The notes: generated by a model not told the origin, from the letters alone. Positions 28,291 to 37,513 are shown, counted from the first letter of the stretch. The stretch is 64,000 nt of DNA from an uncultured Clostridia bacterium (GCA_944372525.1 CALVZL010000023.1:39031-103030); one strand, 5' to 3'. Translations and numbers: made by a program.

Positions 28291-30005
28291 ACATCCTCCC
28301 GATACTGTGAGTAATAGATTTCCCGATACACCTGGCAGGAGGCGAGCAGCTCTTCATGCCTCCCGATCCCCGCGATCTTTCCGTCGTCGAGCACGATGAC
28401 CTTGTCCGCATGCAGGACGGAAGCCGCGCGCTGAGAGACAAGAAAGACCGTTGCGTCGATCTCCCGCAATGCCGCGCGCAGCCGCGCGTCCGTCGCATAG
28501 TCGAGCGCAGAAGCGGAATCGTCCAAGATCAGGATTTCCGGTTTCCGGACGAGGGCACGCGCAATCGTCAGCCGCTGTCGCTGTCCTCCGGAAAGATTTT
28601 TTCCCTCCTGCGCGACCTCTCCGTCCAATCCGCCTTTCGCCGCCGCTACATCCGCCGCCTGCGCAAGACGGAGCGCCTCATGCAAATCATCATCCGTTGC
28701 GTCCGGATTGCCCCAAAGCAAGTTGCTGCGGATCGTTCCCTGAAAGAGGACGGCCTTTTGCGGAACGACTCCCACGCATGCGCGAAGAGAATTGACGGGG
28801 ACGCTGCCGACGTCTTCGCCGTCGACGAAGACCGTGCCCTCTGTTGCGGAGTAAAACCGCGGAATAAGATTCACCAGTGTGCTCTTCCCCGCGCCCGTGC
28901 CGCCCAAAATGCCCACCGTCTCCCCTTTCCGAACGGAAAAGCTGATGTCCGTCAGGGCGTTCGCTCCGCCGCCCGCATAGGCGAACGAGACGTTGTCGAA
29001 CCTCACTTCCCCTTTTTCCGTTCCCGAAAGTTCCCTGCGGGATTCCGTAAGTACCCGGCGCTCCCCTTCCGCATCCAGCACCTTTTCGATCCGTTTTTCG
29101 CAGGAGACCGCTTTGGTCACGGTGACGACAAGATTGGCAAGCTTGACCAATTCCACCAAAATCTGAGAGAGATATCCGTACAGCGCGATGACGTCTCCCT
29201 GTTCGAGAACTCCCAAATCCACACGGTCGCCGCCGATCCAAAGCAGTGCAATGATGGCAAGATTGATGAGGACGTAGGTGACAGGGTTGTTCAGCGCGGA
29301 AATTCTCCCCGCCTTTTTCTGCGTCTTCTCGAGCGAAGCGTTTCTGCGCCCGAATTCCTCCCGTTCCCGTTCCTCCAAAGAAAACGCGCGGATAACGCGC
29401 GCACCCGCAAGGTTCTCCCTTACGGACAGATAGACATTGTCGAGATTTCCCTGTACCCGCTGATACAGGGGAAGCGAGGCTCCCATGACGGAAAAGACGG
29501 CGATCGCAAGCAGCGGAATGACGACGACAAAAACAAGCGCAACTTGCGCATTTACAAAGAACGCCATGATCATCGCGCCGAAGACAATGATTGGCGCGCG
29601 CAAAAAGAGACGGAGCGCCATATTCACGCCCGTCTGCACCTGATTGACGTCGCTCGTCATACGCGTGATCATCGTCGAGGTCCCGACCGAATCGATCTGC
29701 GTAAAGGAAAAGGACTGCAATTTGCGAAAGAGCCTGCTGCGCAGCTGCGCCGACGTCCCCACCGCCGCCTTGGCGGCAAAGAACTGCGCGGTAAGCGCAA
29801 AAACAAGCCCCGCCACCCCCAGCGCCACCATCAGAAGACAGCGGGTCAGAATATAATTCTTGTCGCGGTTTGCTATCCCGACGTCGACGATGTCGGCCAC
29901 GATCAGCGGCACGATGAGCTCCATCCCCGCCTCAAATAATTTGAAAAGAGGGGCCAAGACCGCCTCTTTCCGATAGGGTTTCATACAGGAAAACAGATGT
30001 TTCAA
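28287..30005 (-). CDS. ABC exporter half-transporter, degenerate-site subunit (second pair)
   Basis: 572 aa. Motifs are Walker A GGTGAGKST, signature LSGGQRQ and Walker B ILILDDSASALD, where Asp replaces the catalytic Glu. The start is a TTG at 30005 with SD AGAGGG 9 bp upstream; a later ATG at 29984 lacks an SD. It lies 64 bp downstream of the PlsC-like gene and is probably in the same transcript. A lipid-related cargo is conceivable from that neighbour but unproven. Confidence 0.9.
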   Translation of the reverse strand: MKHLFSCMKPYRKEAVLAPLFKLFEAGMELIVPLIVADIVDVGIANRDKNYILTRCLLMVALGVAGLVFALTAQFFAAKAAVGTSAQLRSRLFRKLQSFSFTQIDSVGTSTMITRMTSDVNQVQTGVNMALRLFLRAPIIVFGAMIMAFFVNAQVALVFVVVIPLLAIAVFSVMGASLPLYQRVQGNLDNVYLSVRENLAGARVIRAFSLEEREREEFGRRNASLEKTQKKAGRISALNNPVTYVLINLAIIALLWIGGDRVDLGVLEQGDVIALYGYLSQILVELVKLANLVVTVTKAVSCEKRIEKVLDAEGERRVLTESRRELSGTEKGEVRFDNVSFAYAGGGANALTDISFSVRKGETVGILGGTGAGKSTLVNLIPRFYSATEGTVFVDGEDVGSVPVNSLRACVGVVPQKAVLFQGTIRSNLLWGNPDATDDDLHEALRLAQAADVAAAKGGLDGEVAQEGKNLSGGQRQRLTIARALVRKPEILILDDSASALDYATDARLRAALREIDATVFLVSQRAASVLHADKVIVLDDGKIAGIGRHEELLASCQVYREIYYSQYREDV

Positions 30006-30069
30006 AACGTTTTTCCCTCTTTTTGTCTATTCTGCGTTTCCGCAGGCCGGCGCTCTCGGGCAGAAAAGC

Positions 30070-31344
30070 TCAATGGGAGCGCGCCTTTTCCAGCGCGAGA
30101 AAGTATATCTCCTCCGTTGCCATGGAGATCTTCATGAGCCGATCGCGCAGTCCGATCGGGTGCAGCCAATAACTGTCGTCTTTGGTCGAAATATCCAGAC
30201 AGTCTCCGAAAACATTTCTCCAATATTTTTTCTTGCGGAACGGATAATCGAATTCAACGTGAATGCTCTCCAATTCCGTTCCCGCCCAATGAAGGGTACG
30301 CGGTGCTCCATACGCCGTGCAGGTGAGCGTCGTTCCCTCCGGCGTCTGCACGAATCGGCCCTTGCCCTGATCATAAAACCGCTTGGCGTTCGGAAGCGTA
30401 TGTACGGCGACCTCCGCTTCGAAACGATACGTCCCCTCCCGCACTTCCTTCCTTACGTTCTCCCGCTCCCAACGAACCCAATCGGGAATGTGCGGAAATT
30501 CCGTCTCCCCGCTCTGTGCGGAAAGAGAAGAATCCTCGTTCATGGTCCAGCGCTTTCTGCAGGCGCCGCACCAAAGCTCCGTTCCCTCCGAATCCATGAG
30601 ATACTCTTTCTTGCAGTGCGGACACTGATAGAGAATGTTGTGCAAGCCCTTTGCGCGTTGCGGATACGAATTCCGGATGCCGTGCTCTTTCTGATAGGCG
30701 TATTCATCCCGCCACATCGCTTTTCTGATGCGTTCGTTCAGCTCTTCCGCCGGCAGAGTGACCGCCTCCTCTGCTGTCGCGATCAACTCCAGTTCTGCTT
30801 TCAACGGAAGCCTCTGTTCGACTTTGTTCCATTGGGGCGCAGCATAAAAGGGACCGTACATCCGCAACACGACAACGGGAACCTTCATGAGTTTGCACAT
30901 CTTTCCGAGCGAATCCGGAAGAAAGCTTGTCGTCCCGTCGAAGCTGTAACGCGCCTCCGGATAGACGCACACGATGCTGCCGTAATGCTCCGCACAGTAG
31001 CGCATATTTTTGATGAGATAATAATCTTTGACGAATTTCCGCTTGCAGATACAGCCCGCAAGCCGCATGAGCGTATCTCCCACGTCCCGAATGGCGTCGA
31101 TCGCCACCACGTTGTTTGCATTATAGGGCGCGACCGCAAGATACATGAGCGGAAAATCCAGCATACTCGCATGCGTGGCAAAGAGAAGATAAGGCGGTTT
31201 GATCCTCTCCATTCCGATCTTCTCGATCGTCACCTCTCTCCCCTTTGTGCGGGGGCCGATGGCAAATTTTTTTACCACCGCCATCAGAAAACGGTTCGGC
31301 CGCCGCGGGCGGCGGGAAAAATCGTAATGCTTTACCTTTTTCAC
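30070..31344 (-). CDS. PlsC-like acyltransferase with C-terminal zinc-ribbon region
   Basis: A 424-aa protein related to 1-acylglycerol-3-phosphate acyltransferases. It has the H-x4-D catalytic motif in HASMLD and a second motif PEARYSFDG in place of the usual EGTR-type block. About 190 extra C-terminal residues include a zinc ribbon (CPHCKKEYL...CGACRKRW), not standard for PlsC. I chose the GTG at 31344, because the promoter -10 (31382-31387) overlaps the upstream ATG. Role in phospholipid synthesis is likely; the ribbon's role is unknown. Confidence 0.82.
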   Translation of the reverse strand: MKKVKHYDFSRRPRRPNRFLMAVVKKFAIGPRTKGREVTIEKIGMERIKPPYLLFATHASMLDFPLMYLAVAPYNANNVVAIDAIRDVGDTLMRLAGCICKRKFVKDYYLIKNMRYCAEHYGSIVCVYPEARYSFDGTTSFLPDSLGKMCKLMKVPVVVLRMYGPFYAAPQWNKVEQRLPLKAELELIATAEEAVTLPAEELNERIRKAMWRDEYAYQKEHGIRNSYPQRAKGLHNILYQCPHCKKEYLMDSEGTELWCGACRKRWTMNEDSSLSAQSGETEFPHIPDWVRWERENVRKEVREGTYRFEAEVAVHTLPNAKRFYDQGKGRFVQTPEGTTLTCTAYGAPRTLHWAGTELESIHVEFDYPFRKKKYWRNVFGDCLDISTKDDSYWLHPIGLRDRLMKISMATEEIYFLALEKARSH

Positions 31345-31381
31345 TTCTTCCCCTTTTCGGACAACAGCGTCCTTTTTTTTC

Positions 31382-31410
31382 ATTATACCCGACAAAAACC
31401 GCATTGTCAA
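31382..31410 (-). promoter_or_regulatory. Promoter of the PlsC-like/ABC genes
   Basis: TTGACA (31405-31410), 17 bp, TATAAT (31382-31387): full consensus. Start site near 31375, leader of about 30 nt with AAGGGG. Confidence 0.85.
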
Positions 31411-31428
31411 CTGCAAGGACAAAAATTC

Positions 31429-32031
31429 TCAGATCCCCTCAATCAGAAGTTTCCCGCCGATAAAGAGAAGGATCAGTCCTCCGACGACCTCCGCTTGATC
31501 TGACAGCCTGCCCCCTGCCGCTTTCCCCAGGCTCACCGCCGCAAACGAAAGCAAAAAAGTAAGGGCGCCGATAACTGCCGCACAACCCGGCGCGGAAAAA
31601 GGCAGCCCGTTCGACGTTTCCTGCGCCAGCATGGAAACGCCGACCGCAAGCGCGTCGACGCTGGTAGCCACGGCCTGACCGAACAATCTTCCCAAGCCGA
31701 GTTCTCTTCGCTCGGAGAGAAGCATCCCTTTCCCGTGCGGGAAACTGCGCTTCCGCTCCTCCTTCAGCTGTTCCGCAAGCATCTTTCCTCCGATCAGACA
31801 GAGCAGAGCGCAAGAGAGCCAAGGCGCGATCCGTTCCACCAAAACAACAAACGCGGCACTCCCCGCATAACCGAGCAAGGGCATGAAAAACTGAAAGAAT
31901 CCGTAAAACGCGGCAATGAGCAGCATCTTCTTTGTTTTCATGCGAGGTTCTGCCATGCCGTTTGCCATCCCGACGGCAACAGCATCCATCGACAACGCAA
32001 CTCCCGTGAGTAACACATCAAAAACCGTCAT
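31429..32031 (-). CDS. mntP: Manganese efflux pump MntP
   Basis: A 200-aa, six-helix exporter of Mn2+. Two related halves each carry the conserved Asp motif: GVALSMDAVAVGMANG near 9-24 and VATSVDALAVGVS near 110-122. I chose the ATG at 32031 (SD GGAGAAGA); the longer frame would run through the riboswitch. A manganese riboswitch in the leader supports the assignment. Confidence 0.95.
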   Translation of the reverse strand: MTVFDVLLTGVALSMDAVAVGMANGMAEPRMKTKKMLLIAAFYGFFQFFMPLLGYAGSAAFVVLVERIAPWLSCALLCLIGGKMLAEQLKEERKRSFPHGKGMLLSERRELGLGRLFGQAVATSVDALAVGVSMLAQETSNGLPFSAPGCAAVIGALTFLLSFAAVSLGKAAGGRLSDQAEVVGGLILLFIGGKLLIEGI

Positions 32032-32049
32032 ATTCTTCTCCGATCGTCT

Positions 32050-32200
32050 TCCGAACAAAAAGCGAGACTCACGCGCCCTCCTCCGCCTAAGGCGGATCGA
32101 GCGCATAAGTCTCGCCGTATCATGCAAAGCCCGCGGGCATCCCCGCAATGTGTGGACATTTGCCGCCGACGTTTTCGCCGGCCGACTACTCCCTCATGAC
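32050..32200 (-). ncRNA. yybP-ykoY manganese riboswitch with terminator expression platform
   Basis: The mntP leader has the two conserved loops of this class: GGGAGTAG (within 32187-32195) and GCGAGACTT (32107-32115). They are closed by P1 CATGAG / CTTATG. The 3' strand of P1 is shared with a 14-bp terminator (CGAGACTTATGCGC / GCGCGTGAGTCTCG, then CTTTTT) at 32056-32114. Mn2+ binding should stabilise P1 and free transcription, an ON switch for efflux. Confidence 0.9.
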
Positions 32201-32215
32201 CTCTGTTCCTGTTCT

Positions 32216-32243
32216 ATTATACAGATTATTTCTCATCTGTCAA
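32216..32243 (-). promoter_or_regulatory. mntP promoter
   Basis: TTGACA (32238-32243), 16 bp, TATAAT (32216-32221). The -35 lies inside the last codons of the upstream 95-aa gene. Confidence 0.85.
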
Positions 32244-32513
32244 CCCGTTTGCGGGATTTTCCCCGAGAATTTTATAGACCGTCTTTGCCCGCGCGGGAGA
32301 AACCGGTGCGGTTTGTGCGTCTGCCGAAAGCACGCGCAAAACCTGCCCTTCGCGCGGAAGCTCCGCTCTGCCGAAGGGAACGAGCACGAGATCCCCCTCC
32401 CTGACGGAGAGATCGGGGCAGAGATACCAACAGCCCGCCCCGTCCAGCAGAACTTTTACAAACAGATAATTCGATCGGTCGGCGAGAACGCCTCCGCTGA
32501 GAGAATGAATCAT
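32226..32513 (-). CDS. Small conserved-looking protein, 95 aa, PriA N-terminal-like
   Basis: Function not known. The middle (WYLCPDLSVREGDLVLVPFGRAELPREGQV) resembles the beta-rich DNA-binding start of PriA helicase and similar small OB-like proteins, where a GD-VLVPFG turn is typical. SD GAGGAGGGG, 9 bp after the cardiolipin synthase stop, so it is an operon partner. Its 3' end carries the mntP -35 box. Confidence 0.6.
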   Translation of the reverse strand: MIHSLSGGVLADRSNYLFVKVLLDGAGCWYLCPDLSVREGDLVLVPFGRAELPREGQVLRVLSADAQTAPVSPARAKTVYKILGENPANGLTDEK

Positions 32514-32522
32514 AGCCCCTCC

Positions 32523-34106
32523 TCAGAAAAGCGGCGCGAATACTTTGATGAACTCGCATACGCCGCGCCAGACAACATTTTTCTTTGCGTCTTCCTCCGT
32601 CTGGAGGGCGCATTCCGAAAAAGTTTTTTCGTAGTCCCAAAACAGCTGTTCGACCGCACGGGTCCGATACATGAGCACGGCATCTTCAAAATGATGCAGG
32701 AAGGAGCGATAGTCCAAATTGATCGTACCGACTACCGCAATTTCATCGTCCGCGAGGAAGCTCTTCGCATGAATGAAACCGGGCGTATATTCATAAATTT
32801 TCACGCCGCCCTGAATGAGCGCCATATAATTGGAACGAGTGAGCGCAAACGCCGTCTTTTTGTCCGGGATATGCGGCGTGATGATACGCACGTCGACGCC
32901 GCGTGCCGCGGCAGAGAGCAGCGCGGCTTGCATGCGGTAATCGATGATCAGGTACGGCGACATGATCCATACATATTTTTTCGCTCCGTTCAAAATGTTG
33001 ATATATACGTCCTCGCCGAGGTGCCGTCCGTACAAGGGACGAGGTCCGTCTCCATAGGGCTGAACGCATCCTTCTCCTTCAAAACGGGCAACCTCGGGAA
33101 GATAAGGCGAAAAATCTTCCGACGTTTCCTTGCGCAGATTGTACAGACGGAGAAACATAAGCGTAAAACTGCGAACCGCAGGACCTTCCAGGCGCACCGC
33201 CGTATCCTTCCAGTGTCCGTAGAGCTGTTTCACGTTGATGTATTCGTCGGCAAAATTGATCCCGCCCGTATAGCCGATTTTTCCGTCGATGACGGCAATC
33301 TTGCGATGATCGCGATTGTTGTGCATATTTGTGACGATCGGGACGAAGGGATTGAATTTTTCGCAGAGAATGCCCATCTGCCGAAGTTTTTTGTAATATC
33401 CTGCGCGGATCTTATTCTTGCCCATGCTCCCGATATCGTCGTACATGACGCGCACTTCCACACCGGCCCGTACCTTTTCCCGTAAAATTTCCAAGGTGGT
33501 ATCCCACATAACTCCGGACTCAATGACAAAATATTCCAGGAAAATAAATTGCCGCGCTTCTTTCAGATCCTCCAAAAAACGTTCAAAAAAAACTTCGCCT
33601 GTCGGGAAATACTCGGTATGCGTCCCGTCGTACGCCGCAGCAACGCCGTTGACGGAATACAGCGCCTCGCTCACGTCTGCCCATCTTCCCATCTCCCTCG
33701 AAAGGGATTCTCCTTGCAGCGAATTTTGTTCGTGCTGCCGAGAACGCTCATACAATTCCTCATAGCTCTTTCTCTGTTTTCTGGCGGGACGGTTGTGGGA
33801 AAAAATGGCATATATGGCAACCCCGAACACGTTGAATACGACGACGACCAAAATCCAGGGGATCTTTGTCTCCGGCATCATATCTCGGTTGACAATATGG
33901 AGCACGGTCACGACAAGGATCAGCCAATAGATGATATCTGCCGCCAAAGAAATCAAATTCTGCGCAGTCGGGAACAGGTGCGTAAGCGCAAGCTCCAACA
34001 CATAAAACAACCCAAAGACCAATCCTACCGCAAGTGCAAATAACAGAATAATTGTAAGCGTTACGAGAAAAAATCGGCTGAAAAAAATCTTAAAATATCT
34101 TTTCAT
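32523..34106 (-). CDS. cls: Cardiolipin synthase
   Basis: A 527-aa phospholipase-D family enzyme that condenses two phosphatidylglycerols. Two N-terminal membrane helices, with further hydrophobic segments, occupy about 10-105. The first HKD motif is HRKIAVID (His267, Lys269, Asp274) and the second is HAKSFLADDE near 440-450, both intact. I chose the ATG at 34106 (SD CGGAG, 6 bp). The 95-aa gene follows directly. Confidence 0.95.
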   Translation of the reverse strand: MKRYFKIFFSRFFLVTLTIILLFALAVGLVFGLFYVLELALTHLFPTAQNLISLAADIIYWLILVVTVLHIVNRDMMPETKIPWILVVVVFNVFGVAIYAIFSHNRPARKQRKSYEELYERSRQHEQNSLQGESLSREMGRWADVSEALYSVNGVAAAYDGTHTEYFPTGEVFFERFLEDLKEARQFIFLEYFVIESGVMWDTTLEILREKVRAGVEVRVMYDDIGSMGKNKIRAGYYKKLRQMGILCEKFNPFVPIVTNMHNNRDHRKIAVIDGKIGYTGGINFADEYINVKQLYGHWKDTAVRLEGPAVRSFTLMFLRLYNLRKETSEDFSPYLPEVARFEGEGCVQPYGDGPRPLYGRHLGEDVYINILNGAKKYVWIMSPYLIIDYRMQAALLSAAARGVDVRIITPHIPDKKTAFALTRSNYMALIQGGVKIYEYTPGFIHAKSFLADDEIAVVGTINLDYRSFLHHFEDAVLMYRTRAVEQLFWDYEKTFSECALQTEEDAKKNVVWRGVCEFIKVFAPLF

Positions 34107-34179
34107 AAAAAACTCCGAAAACAACTTTCACACCAAACTCGGCACGAAATCGGCTTTGGCTCTGCCGTACCCCGCCGCC

Positions 34180-35265
34180 TCAGTCCGTCCGCTGATACAG
34201 GGCACAGCCGCAGTCCAACGGCGAACACGAAAAATTTCCCGTCAGCATCAGATCATCGCGCGGCGCATGCAGCATACGAAGGGAATCGCACCAAATCAAT
34301 GCATCGCGCGCAACGGATGCAGGGTCTGTCCCGCAAAGATCGATCTCCTCCAATCCGCCGCATCCGTAAAACGCAAACGGACCGATTGCGCCGCCCGTCA
34401 CGCGGACAGCCTTCAGCGAAGGGGGAAGGACAGACTCTCCCGCCCCTTCTCCCCCGAACAGCCAGGATAACCTCCCGACATACTCCTTTCCCTCGGCGTA
34501 ACGGGTATTTCCGACAAAGGGAAGGACCAATGAACAAAGTTGCATACAGGAGGCGAGCGCCCCTTCGTCGCAGAAATCGACCTGCCCGATCTCGAGAAAC
34601 GTCAGTTCCGGAAGCGCCGCAACCAATCGTTTTCCGCCCGCGGTATCGAGATACACGGCGCCCCGTTCGAAAGAATACGGGGCCTCGGCCTCGATCGAAC
34701 GGATCCCGCTTCCCTCCAGCGCATCCGCCGAAAACAAAGCCTCCGGACGCAAAACAAGCCGTTCGGCTCCTGTTTCCGCAAGGTACCCTTCCGGCAATTC
34801 CCCGAAAAGCAGAACGACCGTCTCCGCAGACGAACGGTCCGAGCGGACCACCCGCGTCCCGTCGAGCGCAAACGGCTCTTCTCCGTAAAAGACCGTCTTC
34901 CCGAACGCAATGCCGAGCGCAAAACGTTCCGCGCCGCAAAGAGCGGACAGCGACAGCGCAAGCAATTCGGCAAGGCTCCCGTCACGAAGCGTTCGATAAG
35001 CCTGTATATATTCCCCGGAAACGGAGAGCACGCCTTGCACGCCGTTCCGCTCCAACAGCACCTTCTCTTCCAGAACTTCCGTCACCGCCGCACAGACGTC
35101 GGCGTAACGCTCCGTTGTCTGCGTTCCGTCTTCCCAGAAGCACTCGTAGCTCGCACGCGCAAGACCGATCTGTTCGGAAAACGGAAAAAGCAGCAATCCC
35201 GCGATGACCTCCGTTAACAGTATTGCCGCCGCCAAACATCTGATCTTTCTGCCCCGCCTCACCAT
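34180..35265 (-). CDS. Membrane-anchored leucine-rich-repeat-like protein
   Basis: 361 aa with an N-terminal signal anchor (about 9-28). The C-terminal half has short repeats of the BspA/LRR_5 kind (LTFLEIGQVDFCDEGALASC, LKAVRVTGGAIGPFAFYGCGGLEEIDL), each pairing a strand with a following hxxxAFxxC turn. The N-terminal half is unassigned. It overlaps the trmL stop by 7 nt, a coupling with no obvious functional logic. Probably surface-exposed; ligand unknown. Confidence 0.65.
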   Translation of the reverse strand: MVRRGRKIRCLAAAILLTEVIAGLLLFPFSEQIGLARASYECFWEDGTQTTERYADVCAAVTEVLEEKVLLERNGVQGVLSVSGEYIQAYRTLRDGSLAELLALSLSALCGAERFALGIAFGKTVFYGEEPFALDGTRVVRSDRSSAETVVLLFGELPEGYLAETGAERLVLRPEALFSADALEGSGIRSIEAEAPYSFERGAVYLDTAGGKRLVAALPELTFLEIGQVDFCDEGALASCMQLCSLVLPFVGNTRYAEGKEYVGRLSWLFGGEGAGESVLPPSLKAVRVTGGAIGPFAFYGCGGLEEIDLCGTDPASVARDALIWCDSLRMLHAPRDDLMLTGNFSCSPLDCGCALYQRTD

Positions 35266-35747
35266 TGCAGGCGATGCAGCGCTCCCTGCAAGCGCATTCC
35301 CTCAAACCCGTTTTGCCGAAGCCCTTCATAGATGGCAATCGCCGCCGCATTGCTCAGATTCAGCGACCTTGTTTCCCCGAGCATGGGAATCCGCACACAC
35401 TCTTCCGAATGGCGCACGAGCAATTCCTCTTGCAGCCCCTTCGTCTCTTTCCCGAAGATGAGGGCGTCCCCCTCCCGATAAGTGAGCTCGGTATAGAGGC
35501 GGGGTGCCTTGGTCGTAAACAGCCGCAGCCTTCCCGGGACCTCTTTGAGTGCAAGTTCGAGCGTGTCGTGTATGCGCACATCGACATGCGACCAATAATC
35601 CAATCCCGCACGTTTAAGATATTTATCGGAAATTTCAAATCCGAGCGGTTTCACAAGATGAAGCACGCAGCCCGTTGCCGCGCAGCTTCGGGCAATGTTG
35701 CCCGTGTTCTGAGGAATTTCCGGCTCGACCAATATGACATGGAACAT
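35259..35747 (-). CDS. trmL: tRNA (cytidine(34)-2'-O)-methyltransferase
   Basis: A 162-aa SPOUT-class methyltransferase that modifies the wobble base of certain tRNA-Leu species. N-terminal VEPEIPQNTGNIARSCAATG (8-27), central FGKETKGL, and the C-terminal trefoil-knot SAM site IPMLGETRSLNLSNAAAIAIYE. Length is normal. No SD precedes the ATG at 35747, and the -10 box ends 7 bp before it, so it is probably a leaderless mRNA. It overlaps the LRR-like gene by 7 nt. Confidence 0.94.
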   Translation of the reverse strand: MFHVILVEPEIPQNTGNIARSCAATGCVLHLVKPLGFEISDKYLKRAGLDYWSHVDVRIHDTLELALKEVPGRLRLFTTKAPRLYTELTYREGDALIFGKETKGLQEELLVRHSEECVRIPMLGETRSLNLSNAAAIAIYEGLRQNGFEGMRLQGALHRLQW

Positions 35748-35754
35748 ATTCTTA

Positions 35755-35783
35755 ATTTTACACCAACCGCAAAAAATAAGCAA
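35755..35783 (-). promoter_or_regulatory. Leaderless-type promoter of trmL
   Basis: TTGCTT (35778-35783), 17 bp, TAAAAT (35755-35760), then 7 bp to the ATG at 35747. Confidence 0.7.
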
Positions 35784-35904
35784 GAAATTTCCCTCTGTCT
35801 GCGCAGAATTTCCTATCGATGCACCGCGGGAAAGCGCGGTCGGAAGCCCGTTTCGCTTGAGCGCCTCGAAACCCGTCGGTCTCTGCCTGCGCCTTTTGAC
35901 CCGA

Positions 35905-35936
35905 AATAGCGGGAAGCGGAACTTTGTCCGCTTCCC
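35905..35936 (-). terminator. Terminator of the lipase gene
   Basis: 10-bp stem GGGAAGCGGA / TCCGCTTCCC with a 6-nt loop; the following TATTTC is only moderately T-rich. Confidence 0.6.
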
Positions 35937-35955
35937 CGTTTTCCATGCCGACCAT

Positions 35956-37353
35956 TCAGTTGCTTCCCTTTGCAAACCTTAAAACGCGCACCGCAAGATC
36001 GGTAATCTCTCCGTTCATGCACTCCAGATTGTGCGCAACGGCGGGCTGTTTCGGAGAAGAACGGCTCCCCGAATACTCCTCCGCGGTAAAAATTTTCACG
36101 GCCCTGTCCATTCCTTCGTATCCCGTTCCGTCGGAAAATTTCACCCCGTTCCCCAGTTGAGAATCCAAATCGACAAAAAGATCGTCTGCGACGAGCAGCC
36201 CGTTGCCGGATGGCTTCATGAGCCCGAGAAGCGTCTGCGCTTCCGCATAGGTGACATTCCCGAAGGTGATGCCCGCATAGAGATCGCATCCGCACCAATT
36301 CAGAACGGAGGCAAGCCCGTTCAGCCGCGTGATCGCCTGTTTCGCAAGGGCGGCGTCCTTTTCCAACCGCGCGATCTGCCGCGCCGTTTCCTCGAACACG
36401 AAATCCGGCGCGGAAACATAGGAATAATCGGCAAGCTCGCGCACGAATTCTCCGACGAACCCGAAAGTGACCGCAGCGCCGATCGCAGTTGCGCGGACGG
36501 GCGCGTCGGGACAGGCGGTCCGCATCGCATTCCAGCCGTCCCGCAGACGAAGGGATTCTTCCGCATCGAGAATCGAGTCGACGCCCGCGTTGTTCCACTT
36601 CCCGTTCTCGTCTTTCCGATAGTTCAGCATCTCCATAATCGCGTCGATACAGGAGATCGAAGCGCCGCAGTACGGAGTGCCGATGCTGACGAGCGCCGCC
36701 ACGTTGTAGGGATGATGGATCGCATATTCCAGATTTGTCAGACCGCCGCGGCTGTGCCCGATGAGATTATAAAACGGAAGTTCCCCCGCGATCGCCTTGT
36801 ATTGCAGCGACAGAAGGTCCAGCGTCCTGTCAAACTCCTCGTAGACCTGCGCGTTCGAACCGTTCGGGCACCCGCTTTCGTAGAGAACGACGATATGACG
36901 GCTGACGTCTGTGAGTGCGCCCGAATTCTGCACGTCCGCGTAATTTTTGAGATCGAGTTTCTGAAGCACCAACCCGTCCTCTTCCGGCCGCGCGAGATAG
37001 AGATCGTACTCCTCCTGCAGCGACTGTCCGATCTTGGCGATCACGGAATCGCCGCAATAGGCAAAAGACGCGCCGTCGTTGCTCCAGGCAGACGCGTTCC
37101 CTGCCAATCCGTGCGTCAAAACCGTGATAGAAGCCGCACAATCCTCTTGCACGGAATAAATCTCGCAGCCTTCGTACCCCTCTTCGCCGTAATCCGCGCT
37201 GTACCGTTTCGTCTGTTCGTGAAGACTGCGCCCGCCCGCGCGTTCCGCATCCGCGCAAAACGCCGCCCCCCGCGCGGAAACGCACAGCAGTCCCGCGCAG
37301 ATCACGACGCACAATCCCGTTGCAAACGATGCGATCTTTCTTCCGCGCTCCAT
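35956..37353 (-). CDS. Secreted alpha/beta-hydrolase (lipase/esterase)
   Basis: 465 aa with an N-terminal signal peptide (hydrophobic 9-25, Ala-rich end). The nucleophile elbow GHSRGG lies near residue 195, the oxyanion-side LTHGLAGNASAW near 80, and a late VAHNLEC could hold the catalytic His. The triacylglycerol-lipase-like fold is recognised; the substrate is unknown. I chose the ATG at 37353, 6 bp after GGGGAGG. It lies downstream of the intact prepilin gene, beyond that gene's terminator. Confidence 0.82.
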   Translation of the reverse strand: MERGRKIASFATGLCVVICAGLLCVSARGAAFCADAERAGGRSLHEQTKRYSADYGEEGYEGCEIYSVQEDCAASITVLTHGLAGNASAWSNDGASFAYCGDSVIAKIGQSLQEEYDLYLARPEEDGLVLQKLDLKNYADVQNSGALTDVSRHIVVLYESGCPNGSNAQVYEEFDRTLDLLSLQYKAIAGELPFYNLIGHSRGGLTNLEYAIHHPYNVAALVSIGTPYCGASISCIDAIMEMLNYRKDENGKWNNAGVDSILDAEESLRLRDGWNAMRTACPDAPVRATAIGAAVTFGFVGEFVRELADYSYVSAPDFVFEETARQIARLEKDAALAKQAITRLNGLASVLNWCGCDLYAGITFGNVTYAEAQTLLGLMKPSGNGLLVADDLFVDLDSQLGNGVKFSDGTGYEGMDRAVKIFTAEEYSGSRSSPKQPAVAHNLECMNGEITDLAVRVLRFAKGSN

Positions 37354-37513
37354 TTTCATCCTCCCCGTCCGTCGGCTCCGCAGGGCTCGGCCCCGCGGCG
37401 CGTTTCAGACCGAAAAATCCGTCTCTTTCCTCCCCATTATACTCCTGCTTTGCGGTAAAATCCATACCTTCCGCATAAATTTCATCTTCTTTCTTCGGAA
37501 ATCTCCCTCCGAA

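Noticed and set aside
35761-35955. Possible extra repeat copy between trmL and the lipase
   Set aside because: A few short matches (CGTTTCG, GAGCGC) but no ordered landmarks; explained by a terminator plus promoter region.
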